A DNA stretch of 64,000 bases from Periweissella cryptocerci (GCF_004358325.1 NZ_CP037940.1:806001-870000), one strand, 5' to 3'. Positions 43,897 through 53,354 are shown, counted from the stretch's first letter. Notes: generated by a model from the letters alone, not told the origin. A program made the numbers and translations.

Positions 43897-43977
43897 ATGG
43901 GGGGCGCTTTTATTATGGACCTCGCAAAATCTCAGTTCATAGAAAAAACCGCCAAATTAATAGCGGTTGTAAGTTAG
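43897..43977 (+). CDS. 26-aa peptide frame behind a strong ribosome site
   Basis: AAGGAG lies seven bases before the ATG; the product is MGGAFIMDLAKSQFIEKTAK followed by LIAVVS. It directly follows the 81-aa gene. It may be a true microprotein or the head of a longer gene lost by deletion. Its end overlaps the terminator of the opposite-strand peptide. Confidence 0.35.
   Translation: MGGAFIMDLAKSQFIEKTAKLIAVVS
43943..43968 (-). terminator. Terminator of the 29-aa hydrophobic peptide transcript
   Basis: AACCGC/GGCGGTT hairpin followed by TTTTTT on the minus strand, ~80 bases after the peptide stop. Confidence 0.75.
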
Positions 43978-44049
43978 ATATTGTTATTTTAAATTTCAAA
44001 CGTGTTTAGTAGCAATTAACCATGTACCGCGCAGTTTCACGGCAATGCA

Positions 44050-44139
44050 TTACTTATTAGACAGCAAGCGCCCAACCATCAAAATCAGTGTGACTAACAT
44101 AACTAAAGAAACTAATACTAATATTTCAACGGTTAACAT
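44050..44139 (-). CDS. 29-aa hydrophobic peptide, holin-like toxin type
   Basis: MLTVEILVLVSLVMLVTLIL then MVGRLLSNK: one membrane helix and a short basic tail. The form (Met, Glu near position 5, single helix, ending in Asn-Lys) is like the short 'putative holin-like toxin' peptides of lactobacilli and bacilli, several of which are type I toxins held down by antisense RNA. CAGGT lies seven bases before the ATG and a terminator follows. On the opposite strand TTGTAA-17-TAAATT (about 43966-43994) could start an antisense RNA; this is weak. Confidence 0.5.
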   Translation of the reverse strand: MLTVEILVLVSLVMLVTLILMVGRLLSNK

Positions 44140-44326
44140 ATATTCTACCTGTTACTTTCTTTCCAACTTTGAGAGCGCCCCGCATGTTTTGTATTGTCTA
44201 CAACATTGTGACTCCTTCATGTGGATAACGCATAGCTGATAGAATTAACTAATCCCGTCTAGGCTCAGTGTAACAGCTTCTATCCTAATACGATACGCTT
44301 TGGGGCAGAAACATATCCATCTCGTG

Positions 44327-44363
44327 AAAAAAGACCCGGTTCTCTGATAGAATCGGGTCTTTT
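44327..44363. terminator. Terminator of the amino-acid antiporter gene
   Basis: AAAGACCCG...CGGGTCTTT stem with T-runs on both strands, ~55 bases after the antiporter stop codon. Confidence 0.82.
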
Positions 44364-44418
44364 GGTGTAGGATAACGGCCGAAGCCTATTCTCCACGCTA
44401 CTTATTTAAATAATAATG

Positions 44419-45837
44419 TTAAATCGAAATCTTTCCCATCACGACAAGGACAATTGCCAATATCGCGAGGAGTGTCACAATTACGGCGACAAGTTTTTCT
44501 TTGTTACTTAAGCCTGCAGCACCGGCATCACGACGGGCGCGGTAGTAGGCGTAGAAGCCTGGTACGTAAGCAATCATACATAAGATTAAGTAATGTAACC
44601 CTGACAGCGCCAACACAAATAGTTGGAATGCAAGGGCAATAATTCCAATGATTAATTGCCAGTAATTGCCTTTTTCATGACGGAGCTGCCATGCGACTTT
44701 GATTTGGCTCATGCCGACGAACACGTACGTAATAACAATCGCAACTGTCGCCATTGAAAATGCGAAGTTATAAGCTTGATTCGTGAATAGCAACGTTAAT
44801 AGGAACAATTGCACCAATACTGCGGTTGCAATCAAGGCAAAACTTGGGGCGCCCTTTTTATTAGCTTTACCAAAGGCCTTTGGCAAAATTTGTTCGCGAC
44901 TCATTAATTCAAGCGCTTCGGCTGGCAGCATCGTCCATGACAACCATGCCCCCAGAATTGAAATAATCAAGCCGAGGCTAATGAAGGCTCCGCCAAAGTC
45001 ACCAAGCATTGCTTTAAAAATGTACATCATGCCCGGTTGTTTAATCGCTGCCAATTGCTGTTGATCAAAATAACCGAATGGCAACATTGAGGCCAAAACG
45101 TAGATGATTAGTAGGCAAAGCATCCCAATCACAGTCGCCCGACCAGCGTCACTTTTGCGTTTGGCCCGTGCGCCCATCATGACAGAACCTTCAATCCCTA
45201 CGAAGACCCAGACCATAATCATCATACAACCCTTGAGCTGTTGCAGAATTGTTCCATGACCACTAGCGGTATTTGTAACCATGTTGTGCCAGAAATTCGC
45301 TGTGAAAACATCGGCCTTGAAAAATAGAATGCCGACCACGATAAATGTGAACAGTGGAATCAATTTGGCAATCGCCACCACGGTATTCAGCAGTGCGGCG
45401 CTTTCAACCCCGCGCATAACCAACCATGTTAAGCCCCATGAAATGATTGATGCACCAATAATTGACGGAATGTTTTGGCCATCGAACATGGGGATAAAAT
45501 ACCCGAGCGAACTCATCAAGACCGTTGCAAACGCCACATTACCTAACCACGCACACATCCAGTAGCCCCAACCACTAAAGAACCCGGCAAATGGACCAAA
45601 ATCAGCTTGCGCATGTTGAAACAAGCCGGTTAAATGTGGCCGTTTTAAAGTTAAATTATTCATTGCCAGTGCTAATGCCAAAATTCCGACACCCACGATG
45701 CCCCATGCAATCAAGGCTTCACCTGGTGCGGCTGATTTGGCAATATCCGAGGGAATCGTAAAAATCCCCACCCCAATTGCTGAACTGACTGAAATCGCGA
45801 TTAACGGCAATAAGCCGATTCCGTTTTTATTATCCAT
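44419..45837 (-). CDS. APC-family basic amino-acid antiporter (ArcD/arginine-ornithine type)
   Basis: 472 residues, about 12-13 membrane helices. The opening GIGLLPLIAISVSSAIGVGI and FTIPSDIAKSAAPGEAL carries the helix-1 Gly-rich motif of APC antiporters, and VWVFVGIEGSVMMGARAKRK is the helix-6/loop motif typical of the basic amino acid/polyamine antiporter group that includes ArcD and LysI. It would exchange arginine for ornithine (or similar) in arginine-deiminase metabolism, but no arc genes are adjacent. Substrate is inferred. Confidence 0.8.
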   Translation of the reverse strand: MDNKNGIGLLPLIAISVSSAIGVGIFTIPSDIAKSAAPGEALIAWGIVGVGILALALAMNNLTLKRPHLTGLFQHAQADFGPFAGFFSGWGYWMCAWLGNVAFATVLMSSLGYFIPMFDGQNIPSIIGASIISWGLTWLVMRGVESAALLNTVVAIAKLIPLFTFIVVGILFFKADVFTANFWHNMVTNTASGHGTILQQLKGCMMIMVWVFVGIEGSVMMGARAKRKSDAGRATVIGMLCLLIIYVLASMLPFGYFDQQQLAAIKQPGMMYIFKAMLGDFGGAFISLGLIISILGAWLSWTMLPAEALELMSREQILPKAFGKANKKGAPSFALIATAVLVQLFLLTLLFTNQAYNFAFSMATVAIVITYVFVGMSQIKVAWQLRHEKGNYWQLIIGIIALAFQLFVLALSGLHYLILCMIAYVPGFYAYYRARRDAGAAGLSNKEKLVAVIVTLLAILAIVLVVMGKISI

Positions 45838-45941
45838 ATTTTCATCCTTTTAATCGTTATGTATATTATTTATCCATACTCATTTATGCATTGCATACGC
45901 CAAAATCCGTAACCAAATAAGTATACCGTGCTTTTGCGTAC

Positions 45942-45978
45942 AAAAAAAGTCATTGATATGAACTATCAATGACTTTTA
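45942..45978. terminator. Bidirectional hairpin upstream of the antiporter gene
   Basis: AAAAGTCATTGATA/TATCAATGACTTTT with runs of A and T on either side. It probably ended the membrane-protein remnant next to it. Confidence 0.75.
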
Positions 45979-45987
45979 AGCTATGTG

Positions 45988-46146
45988 CTACTTATTTTGT
46001 TCTGTATGGAATAGAAATGTCATCAGGGCAGAACACAAAATCGTGACTACTTGGAACATGTACCCACCGGCATCAATACTGTGGCTACTCATTAATTCCC
46101 AAATAAGTATGACAACTAATCCCAGAATACCGCCTATCCAGATTTT
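45988..46146 (-). pseudogene. C-terminal remnant of a small membrane protein
   Basis: Open frame HTKIWIGGILGLVVILIWEL then MSSHSIDAGGYMFQVV and SALMTFLFHTEQNK, two membrane helices and a normal terminator after it, but no start codon: its 5' end is replaced by the IS1182-type fragment. It is likely a formerly intact small gene. Confidence 0.5.
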
Positions 46147-46526
46147 CGTGTGGCGAAGGTTAGGTCATTGTTCCAACACCAAATCCAAAGCAACTCGCGA
46201 ATTAACATAATCATGGCTTCTGACAAGTCTGACACTCGGAAACGATTAATTGTGCGATATGATGGCTGTGCTTCTTGAGTCAGCCACATCGCAATAATGT
46301 TTTCTTGGGCGAACTCGGCAATCCGCCGACCGCTACGGGTATATGCGAATAAAACTAGTTTCATCATTAATCGTGGATCATACTCAAGTGGTCGACCAGT
46401 AGTATAGACGATGGTTACGTCCATGTCCTCAACTAGTTCGTTAATGTAGTGTGCTACATGAGTTTTATCAGGTTCATAAGCCGTTGGAATATCCAACATG
46501 ATTTGGTTCATGTTATAATTTTTCAT
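46134..46526 (-). pseudogene. IS1182-family transposase, N-terminal remnant
   Basis: About 125 residues of a ~450-550-residue transposase: start MKNYNMNQIMLDIPTAYEPD, then RLMMKLVLFAYTRSGRRIAE and QPSYRTINRFRVSD, the typical N-terminal DUF772-like domain. It stops where the membrane-protein remnant begins. The DDE catalytic domain is missing. Confidence 0.75.
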
Positions 46527-46608
46527 AGGGAATACCTCACTGTGAATAAGGGACGACCGACTTGATAACGTTGCTGTTACAGCGTTATCTTTACATATAA
46601 TTATACTA

Positions 46609-46655
46609 AAAAGAGCTTAACCGCACGCTTTTCAGCACTTGGTTAAGCTCTTTTT
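46609..46655. repeat. Hairpin near the end of the IS1182-type remnant
   Basis: AAAAAGAGCTTAACC/GGTTAAGCTCTTTTT followed by GTTATGTCCCAGCCC. A similar hairpin plus GTTACGTTCCAGTCC occurs at 60434 beside the ISL3 copy, so the two IS sites share a flanking motif. Confidence 0.5.
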
Positions 46656-46784
46656 GGGTCTGGAGTTATGTCCCAGCCCCTTTTTGGTAATCTATTAATT
46701 TGTATTTCCGCGAAGCATACTAGATTCTGTCTATTTGGCTCTATCTATTCCAGCATGGGATTCTCATTTCTGTACTTTTGTTAA

Positions 46785-47090
46785 GAATACTCACGTACCA
46801 CGGAATATACCTTAGGCACTAGTCTGAGAATTACCACTAACTAACGGAGTGCCGGTAAATTGCTTGGCGGGCGCAGCCTTTACACCGCGACTGGGGGAAT
46901 GTGTGTGAAACACATATTCCCGCTGAAGATAAGATGAGGACTCTTGGGGATTTATCCCTTAGAGTCCCAGCTTGTCCGAACCGACCAAGACCGTACTTTG
47001 GCTTGGGAGGCTGCTTCCAGTGTGGTGCGCCAAGTAATTTAGCGGCACGTAGTGGCCCATTTTTATTCAATCCCACGTCAGACAGAATAT
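46785..47090 (+). repeat. Repeat family B copy
   Basis: Arms GTGCCGGTAAATTGCTTGGC and revcomp GTGCCGCTAAATTACTTGGC, with internal ATGTGTGTGAAACACAT-type and CCAAG/CTTGG hairpins; right end CCCACGTCAGAC. Left arm motif CCACGGAATATACCTTAG as at 26.33 kb. Confidence 0.82.
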
Positions 47091-47096
47091 ATCCGT

Positions 47097-50000
47097 CTAT
47101 TTATCCGTTACCGGACGAATAAAACTTTTATCCTTCAAAATGTATTGCTTCCCAGTGGTCAAATCGTATTGAATCATGCGGTAATCAGCAAGGGTCTGCT
47201 TTTGAGTCGCAGTCAATTTGTTTTCGGGCACAATTTCACTGTTTTGGTTGAGGATTTCGCCGGCACCGTTATCGCTACTCTTGTTGGCGGCTTTCCCTGA
47301 ATCAGTTGACATTGCTGGTAATTGTTCAGCGACATTCGTCATCAAGGCGTAGAATGGTGAAACCTTTTGATCCAGGTGCTTCATTAACAATGGTGAGAAG
47401 ACGTTTGGACTAACGATTTTTGTGTTAGGTAACTTCGTATTCTTGACACCGTGTTCGCGGCTGTACTTGTTTGAATAGATAAACCAGTCTGTTTCGTGCA
47501 ATTGAATCCCATACTTACTCATGGGAATTGAATTGTAGATACCAGGCAAGTGGTCACCATAGAAGACCACTGAAATTGGTTTTTGAATTGCATCAAGCTT
47601 AGCAATGAATGCTTTCAACGCTTGGTCGGTGTAGTGCAAGCCTTCCGTGTAATCTTCAATTTGTGATTTTTCGGATTCGGGCATGTTGTAGTTATTTGCC
47701 GTGACTTTGTAAGAGTCCGTTGCGTAATAAGGACCATATGGCCGGTGGTTTTGCATCGTTTCCAAACCAATCAATTGGCCGCCCTTGTGTTGGGCAATTC
47801 GTAATTCAACTTCTTTAAACGCTGATTCATCGGAAATGCGGGGATTACGCCCTACTTTGGCGGTGTAAGTCAGCTTGTTTTTACTATTAATGTGGTAGAA
47901 CTTATTCACACCGTATGCCTTGTAGACATTTTGCCGGTTATACATTGACGCCACATATGGGTGGACGTTGACATTGTAATCAAATAAGTTTTGGAACGCT
48001 GGCACTTTTTTCATTTTAGGAATAACTTGCACATATGGCGTCGTCACAGTTGGTGAGAAGTTATTCATCGCCATACTGGTGTACGCTTGGTATTCCATGT
48101 TGGCCGTCCCACCACCGTATCCAGATGATAGCATCATGCCTGAAGTCGTTTCCGTCTTCAACTTTTGCAAGTAAGGCATGGCTTCGGCATTCAGCGTCAC
48201 ACCAGGTAAGTGGTCTGGATCTGACAACGTTTCTGACAGAATGTAAATGACCGTTTGCTTACTCATGTCAGATTGTGTCCGGGTTTTGTTGATGTTGTTA
48301 GCGACGTTCGTATACTTTTGGGCTAACTTGTTCATCGTTGCCGCGCTGTAGCCCTTTGGTTTCGCCATTATTTGCACGTCCAAATTATTGACAAAGGTAA
48401 TCAATGGGCCGTTGGCTTTTGCTGCCACGGTTTGGTCAAAGTTCTTTGGATCATAGCCCGCAGCGACCAAGAACTTGTGCGATGGTGACATTTCGTGATT
48501 CGTATTGAATAATGAAAAGCCAAGCGCCAAGCTGATAATCAACAAGACTAAACGACCGCGCCAGTGGAAGAATTTAGTAATCCGTGAACGCCATTGGACG
48601 AGGACTGCTAAGGCGATTAAAACCGCAATCCCAATCCCAGCATAAACTAATAATTTAGCTGAGACCATCCCGGCAATTTCAGAGAAACTGCCAAGTTCAG
48701 CCAAATCGGCAGGTAAAACTGGTTCCTGCCGCATGATGAGCATTTCGTAGCTCCCAATCCCAAACGCTAACATGACTACCGTTAACGTCGTCAGGGCATA
48801 CCAGAAACGGTTGAATACTGCGAGTAACAGTGCAAACATGATGCTCATAATCGTCATGTTAATCCAGTAGTTATGAGGGAACCGGAATGTAATTTTCAGG
48901 GCATATGGCAAATCGAGTTTCAACTGCGTGTAATCCAAGAAGATTACTAACACACTCATCACCGCAAATGCCAAACCGATTTGTTGGAGTTGCACCTTGT
49001 GGGCCACAATCCATGCAAAGAAACGTTTGACTGTTTGAGCAATTCGTTCCGCCGTAAATTTAGCGGTGAACGTTTGTAAACGCGTGAAGTGTGTGAGGCC
49101 AAAACGGACCAAACCGATGACCGCAAGCACCGCGACAATCGCCACAGCTGCCTTAGTGTAATGGAGAGTCCCTGTAATAGCACTACCAAACTTACCAACA
49201 TTGGCACGGCGGATAATTTTGTCGACAAAGACATGTTGCATGAATGGTGTTTGAAATAAAACGTACATATCAAACGTGCTTAGCGCAATAATCGCGCCAA
49301 GGCGGTTAATTAATTGATTCTTCACACTCACCTTTGTAGCTAACAATACTAGTGCCATCGCACTCAACACAATTGGCAAACTCGTCAATGAGCTAAAACG
49401 CATCGCTGCTTCAATTGGGGTGTGTGGCATTTGTAATTGTGCAATTAGTAAGCCAAAGACACTCACTAAGCTCACAATAACCGTTGTGATTAACTGGATT
49501 GGCTTCATTTTAGTAGCCAATTGGCGATGCTTAAGGTACATCCCCAAGACAAACAACGTGCCAATCCAGAGGACATTTTGCCCATCACCAAGATTGAGAA
49601 TGGGCGCCTTAAAGAACGTCGCTTCAAGCGTTGTGATACCAAACAAGCCTAACGCAAACGCATCTAAGCGCGCATTACTCATCTTGGCCATCGTTTGATC
49701 GACAAATGGTGCAACTGCAATTGCTAATACTAACCCACCGGCTAACCAGTAGGTGCCGTGCCCAATTGGCGCAACGGCACTTGCTAAATTAGCCAAATGC
49801 CTTGTTTCGTGGGGCGCAATCACTGCCATCGCGATGAACGACATCACGGCATAGAATAAAATAATTAGTGCTTGGCGAATTGCCACCGTCACTTTATTTT
49901 TAACGGCCACCATTTTATAACCAATCGCCAATGGAATCACGTTGACCATCACTAAACTAAGGTCAAATAAATTCCAACCAACGAAGAACCGTTTCGCGTA

Positions 50001-50135
50001 AACCGTTTGCTTGGCAAGTCGCTGGGTAAAAGTCGCAAAGCTAGGCTGTTCAATCATTAAAGTGTAAATAACGACGAACACCGCAGCAATGATAATCAGT
50101 AAATTTAATCCAAATGCTGATTTACGTTTTTGCAT
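47097..50135 (-). CDS. LtaS-type phosphoglycerol transferase fused to an acyltransferase-3-like membrane domain
   Basis: 1012 residues. Residues ~1-345 hold about ten membrane helices laid out like acyltransferase-3 proteins (GTYWLAGGLVLAIAVAPFVD; RFSSLTSLPIVLSAMALVLL at the end), but the invariant N-terminal His motif of that family is not visible, so this part may be inactive. Residues ~385-550 are a second set of about five helices, followed by a sulfatase-type extracellular domain: ILSETLSDPDHLPG (metal Glu), YGGGTANMEYQAYTS (nucleophile Thr), VVFYGDHLPG (metal Asp-His). That domain makes or modifies polyglycerolphosphate polymers on the wall. GAGAGGA lies before the ATG. It is about 350 residues longer than a normal LtaS. 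Confidence 0.82.
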   Translation of the reverse strand: MQKRKSAFGLNLLIIIAAVFVVIYTLMIEQPSFATFTQRLAKQTVYAKRFFVGWNLFDLSLVMVNVIPLAIGYKMVAVKNKVTVAIRQALIILFYAVMSFIAMAVIAPHETRHLANLASAVAPIGHGTYWLAGGLVLAIAVAPFVDQTMAKMSNARLDAFALGLFGITTLEATFFKAPILNLGDGQNVLWIGTLFVLGMYLKHRQLATKMKPIQLITTVIVSLVSVFGLLIAQLQMPHTPIEAAMRFSSLTSLPIVLSAMALVLLATKVSVKNQLINRLGAIIALSTFDMYVLFQTPFMQHVFVDKIIRRANVGKFGSAITGTLHYTKAAVAIVAVLAVIGLVRFGLTHFTRLQTFTAKFTAERIAQTVKRFFAWIVAHKVQLQQIGLAFAVMSVLVIFLDYTQLKLDLPYALKITFRFPHNYWINMTIMSIMFALLLAVFNRFWYALTTLTVVMLAFGIGSYEMLIMRQEPVLPADLAELGSFSEIAGMVSAKLLVYAGIGIAVLIALAVLVQWRSRITKFFHWRGRLVLLIISLALGFSLFNTNHEMSPSHKFLVAAGYDPKNFDQTVAAKANGPLITFVNNLDVQIMAKPKGYSAATMNKLAQKYTNVANNINKTRTQSDMSKQTVIYILSETLSDPDHLPGVTLNAEAMPYLQKLKTETTSGMMLSSGYGGGTANMEYQAYTSMAMNNFSPTVTTPYVQVIPKMKKVPAFQNLFDYNVNVHPYVASMYNRQNVYKAYGVNKFYHINSKNKLTYTAKVGRNPRISDESAFKEVELRIAQHKGGQLIGLETMQNHRPYGPYYATDSYKVTANNYNMPESEKSQIEDYTEGLHYTDQALKAFIAKLDAIQKPISVVFYGDHLPGIYNSIPMSKYGIQLHETDWFIYSNKYSREHGVKNTKLPNTKIVSPNVFSPLLMKHLDQKVSPFYALMTNVAEQLPAMSTDSGKAANKSSDNGAGEILNQNSEIVPENKLTATQKQTLADYRMIQYDLTTGKQYILKDKSFIRPVTDK

Positions 50136-50360
50136 ATTTTTAAAAATCCTCTCTCGATATATTCAATTGTCAAAATTACGCTGAAATCAGGCAAATGTAA
50201 AGGATATCTACTCATCTGACACACAATCTTAAAATCTCTATTACTTTATGGTAGCTTTTCGCACCATTCACGTGTAAATACTGTAAATATGTACTCCTCG
50301 GTCTCGTCCCAATACTAGCTAACACCACCGATGCAGCCAGTGGCTAATTCACTTTTTGGG

Positions 50361-50389
50361 TTGACAGGTTAAAATTTAATGAGTAAACT
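50361..50389 (+). promoter_or_regulatory. Promoter of the T-box-metQ transcript
   Basis: TTGACA, 17-base spacer, TAAACT. Confidence 0.7.
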
Positions 50390-50395
50390 ACTGGT

Positions 50396-50714
50396 ATACA
50401 TTAATAATACTTTTGATTTTGATGAGAAGAGTAGATTAATTAGTCGGTTTTACAGAGAAGTATCCACTAGCTGCGAGGATACAAACCAAATACTAATCGA
50501 AGATGAACTCTGAATTTCAAGTTGGTTATGCATTTGGGCGCACTGTGCTTACGGTGCCCACAGATTCTCAGCTGACTTGACGGTTCGTGTCGTTATTACA
50601 CGCAACTATAATTTGTAGTTATTGTGGGTAGCCGTGTGAGCGGTTGCTGAAACAAGGTGGTTCCCGTTACTGACGTCCTTGCTGAATCTTTTTGATTCGG
50701 TGGGGACTTTTTTA
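50396..50714 (+). promoter_or_regulatory. T-box riboswitch, probably methionine-specific
   Basis: Stem I begins near GATGAGAAGAGTAG, an AGAGAAG purine-rich motif follows, and a candidate specifier ATG lies in GGTTATGCATT (about 50524-50534). The T-box core AAGGTGGTTCC is at 50654-50664, followed by the terminator GTCCTTGCTGAATC/GATTCGGTGGGGAC with TTTTTT (50675-50714). Uncharged tRNA(Met) would favour the antiterminator. The methionine call rests on the ATG and the metQ gene downstream. Confidence 0.85.
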
Positions 50715-50813
50715 TTTGCTATTATTTCTTTTCCGAACTTGCGACCTGCGAACTTTCATATTCGATTGGCGCTAGTTCCGAATGTCGCCTACTTTGGAGG
50801 AGTATTTTTTATT

Positions 50814-51656
50814 ATGAAGAAAGCTTATATTCGTTTTGCCGTGATTGCATTTGCCCTAGCCTTGATTTTGGCGGGCTGTGGTAAAGCTAAATCAACCAGT
50901 TCTAATATTACGATTGGCTCGATGGGATCTGATACTGATGTTTGGCGCTACATTGCCCAATCAAAAGAAGCCAAAGACGCCGGCTTAAAAATTACTGTCA
51001 AAGATTTGACCAACGTAACCAGCCTCAATCCCGCAACCGTTTCCGGTAACATCGATGTCAACGCCTTCCAAACGGTGGATTACTTGAACGCCTACAACAA
51101 GGCAGCCAAGCAAAACTTAGTACCAATTGCGACCACCTACCTCGAACCACTTGGGATTTTCTCGCACAAGTACAAATCCCTCGCTGATGTCAAAGACGGT
51201 GCCACAGTTGGTATAGTCAATGATCCAGCCAACGAAGCCCGTGACCTCCAATTGTTAGCTCAATCTGGTCTGATTAAACTTGCCCCTTCATTTAAGGCTG
51301 GGACCGGCTCAATCAAGGACATCGCCGCAAATCCTAAGCATTTGAAATTCAAGGAAATCGACTACTCAATGGGTCCCCGCGTCCTTGATTCTTTGGACTT
51401 AGTTTTCATCAACAACACGACCGCCTTGGAAGCTGGCTTGAACGTATTGAAAGATTCCGTTTACCGCGAGCAAATCAATGCCACCACAAAAGGCTCAATC
51501 AACTTACTCGTGACCACCAAGGCCAAAGCTAAGCAAGCTGATATTAAGAAACTCGGCAAGCTGTACCACTCAGCCTTCGTGCAAAAATACATCAAAGACA
51601 AGTTCCAAGGTACCAAAGTTGATGTTAATAAGCCATTGTCATACGTGGAAAAGTAA
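50814..51656 (+). CDS. metQ: Methionine ABC transporter substrate-binding lipoprotein
   Basis: 280 residues from the ATG at 50814 with GGAGGAG upstream; the frame running back to 50679 overlaps the T-box terminator and is rejected. Lipobox LAGC (Cys22), then NlpA/MetQ features: ITIGSMGSDTDVWRYIAQSK and DVNAFQTVDYLNAYNKAAKQ, VGIVNDPANEARDLQLLAQS. It binds D/L-methionine for an MetNP transporter, but metN and metP are not adjacent, so it must work with a complex coded elsewhere or has a related substrate. Confidence 0.9.
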   Translation: MKKAYIRFAVIAFALALILAGCGKAKSTSSNITIGSMGSDTDVWRYIAQSKEAKDAGLKITVKDLTNVTSLNPATVSGNIDVNAFQTVDYLNAYNKAAKQNLVPIATTYLEPLGIFSHKYKSLADVKDGATVGIVNDPANEARDLQLLAQSGLIKLAPSFKAGTGSIKDIAANPKHLKFKEIDYSMGPRVLDSLDLVFINNTTALEAGLNVLKDSVYREQINATTKGSINLLVTTKAKAKQADIKKLGKLYHSAFVQKYIKDKFQGTKVDVNKPLSYVEK

Positions 51657-51689
51657 TAGAATTGAATTGTTAACCGTTCTCTTTTTTGT

Positions 51690-52030
51690 CTGACGTAAAC
51701 TTGGCCACTACGTGCCGGCAAATTACTTGGTGCACCACGCTGGAAGCAGCCTCCCAAGCCAAAGTGCGGTCTTGGTCGGTTCGAACAAGCTGGGACTCTA
51801 AGGAATAAATTCCTAAGACTCCTCATCTTATCCTCAGCGGCGACATGTGTTGCACACATATCACCCCAGTCGCGGTGTAAAGGCTGCGCCCGCCAAGTAA
51901 TTTACCGACACTTCGTTAGTTAGGAACAATTCTAAAACTAGCAAAAAATAATTACCACCCTTGGGTCACAGTAGCATGAGAAAAACAACACTGAAGTGAA
52001 CCTCAGTAATTCGATGATTCAAACCCACGC
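51690..52030 (-). repeat. Repeat family B copy
   Basis: Same core as at 22.3 kb in the same orientation, with arms GTGCCGGCAAATTACTTGG and revcomp GTCGGTAAATTACTTGGCGG, followed by a left arm with CAGTAGCATGA and CCTCAGTAATTCGATGATT. Lies directly after metQ. Confidence 0.82.
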
Positions 52031-52048
52031 TAAAATAAATAGATCAAT

Positions 52049-52093
52049 AAAAGCCGCTCACCCTACTAATTTGCAGGATGAGCGGCTTTTTGC
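52049..52093 (-). terminator. pnuC terminator
   Basis: AAGCCGCTCA/TGAGCGGCTT stem with T-run on both strands. Confidence 0.85.
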
Positions 52094-52116
52094 ATACTTA
52101 TTTTAATGGTACCTAA

Positions 52117-52854
52117 TTAGTGCTTCTTCGCATGGAACCATTCTGATGAAGCAAAGGCGATAATATCATTCAGGAAGTAAATTGTGTATGACACGGCTAG
52201 TGCCCAATCGGAGCCATGGCCAGTCATTGCCGTGTTAATCCACAGCGTCATTGACGCTAAGCCTTGTATTGTCCACCAGTAGTATTGATCTGAATACCGT
52301 TTCACGGAAAGTACGGCGCCGATAATGCCAATTGCAGCCGCGGGACCATCAATCCAAGGACGCATTGAGTGCAAGAACCAGGCGCCGCTACCAAATGGAT
52401 TTTTCGTGATGCTTTCAATTGAAGCCAAAATTACAGCGACGACAATTGTCAGCAGAATCCATTTTAGCCAGAGTTTGACATTTTTACCAAAATGCTTAAC
52501 TTCCGCATTTTTCAGCCAGCTATTTGAAAAAATTACGGGTAAATCTAAGACAACAATATACACAAATTGCATAAACGCATCGGAATAATTTGATTGGATA
52601 ATCCCTGGTACGATAATAAAAATTGCTGAAACTAAACCGGTTAAGCCGTTCAACCATTTGCGGGCGGTGATTAAGTTAACCGTCGCGACCCCCAGGATTG
52701 CCCCAATCATTGAGAAAATCGTGGCGTGCCCGGTGGCAAATAAGAAAATCTCAAAAACAATCGTGAAGCCCATCAAGAAGTATGATGCGCGTGGCCAGTC
52801 CCGCCAATCGGCAGTTAAGTGTTGATACCACGGCATCGTTGTTTCGTTAGTCAT
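52117..52854 (-). CDS. pnuC: Nicotinamide riboside transporter PnuC
   Basis: 245 residues, seven hydrophobic segments. Family features: LGVATVNLITARKWLNGLTG near the second helix, GAVLSVKRYSDQYYWWTIQG with the WW of the substrate channel, and a short cytoplasmic end. It takes up nicotinamide riboside for NAD synthesis. The ribosome site is weak (GGA 10 bases out). A GC hairpin lies in the leader, but I could not match an NAD-II riboswitch. Confidence 0.9.
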   Translation of the reverse strand: MTNETTMPWYQHLTADWRDWPRASYFLMGFTIVFEIFLFATGHATIFSMIGAILGVATVNLITARKWLNGLTGLVSAIFIIVPGIIQSNYSDAFMQFVYIVVLDLPVIFSNSWLKNAEVKHFGKNVKLWLKWILLTIVVAVILASIESITKNPFGSGAWFLHSMRPWIDGPAAAIGIIGAVLSVKRYSDQYYWWTIQGLASMTLWINTAMTGHGSDWALAVSYTIYFLNDIIAFASSEWFHAKKH

Positions 52855-53354
52855 AATTATTAGTCCATATTGTGCAGCCCATTTTTGTGAGCCACACGTC
52901 CCTTCATTCTATGATTTGTATTAGCGAGCCGGTAGAATGTTAAATTCAGCTCTATGTCCTTGCGCAAGAAACAATAGGTATTACTATACATTTGTAAAAC
53001 GTTTTACGCAACTCGCGGCAAATGCACGTAAATCCCGCCATATCAACGTTTGTAATCTTCGTGAAATCTCTCACTTCGCTTGCTTACTAGCCTCACCCGA
53101 GAACTATTAGGGTTTGATGTTAGAATTCATTTCCAGATAATGACATGCGAAAAAAAATTCGTATCGTGGCGAAAAATAGTGTGCAAACTGAGTAAATAAT
53201 GCTATATTTAGTAAGCTAGTTTTTCATTTTTTCAGGTGCAGTTGGAATTTTACGATACTGCCATTATTTAAACCTACTTACGAAGGAATCCGCGTAATTT
53301 TTTATCTGTAAAATTGGTCGGGGATCCTTTTCAAGGCACTAAAAGGAGAATCAC
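52855..53354. other. Divergent promoter region of pnuC and the nuclease gene
   Basis: Stops in all frames. A plus-strand TATATT near 53200 and AAAAGGAG at 53341 belong to the nuclease gene. No repeat copy and no recognised riboswitch. Confidence 0.45.

Noticed and set aside
52855..53010. NAD-II riboswitch in the pnuC leader
   Set aside because: A small hairpin is present, but I could not match the conserved core; not supported.
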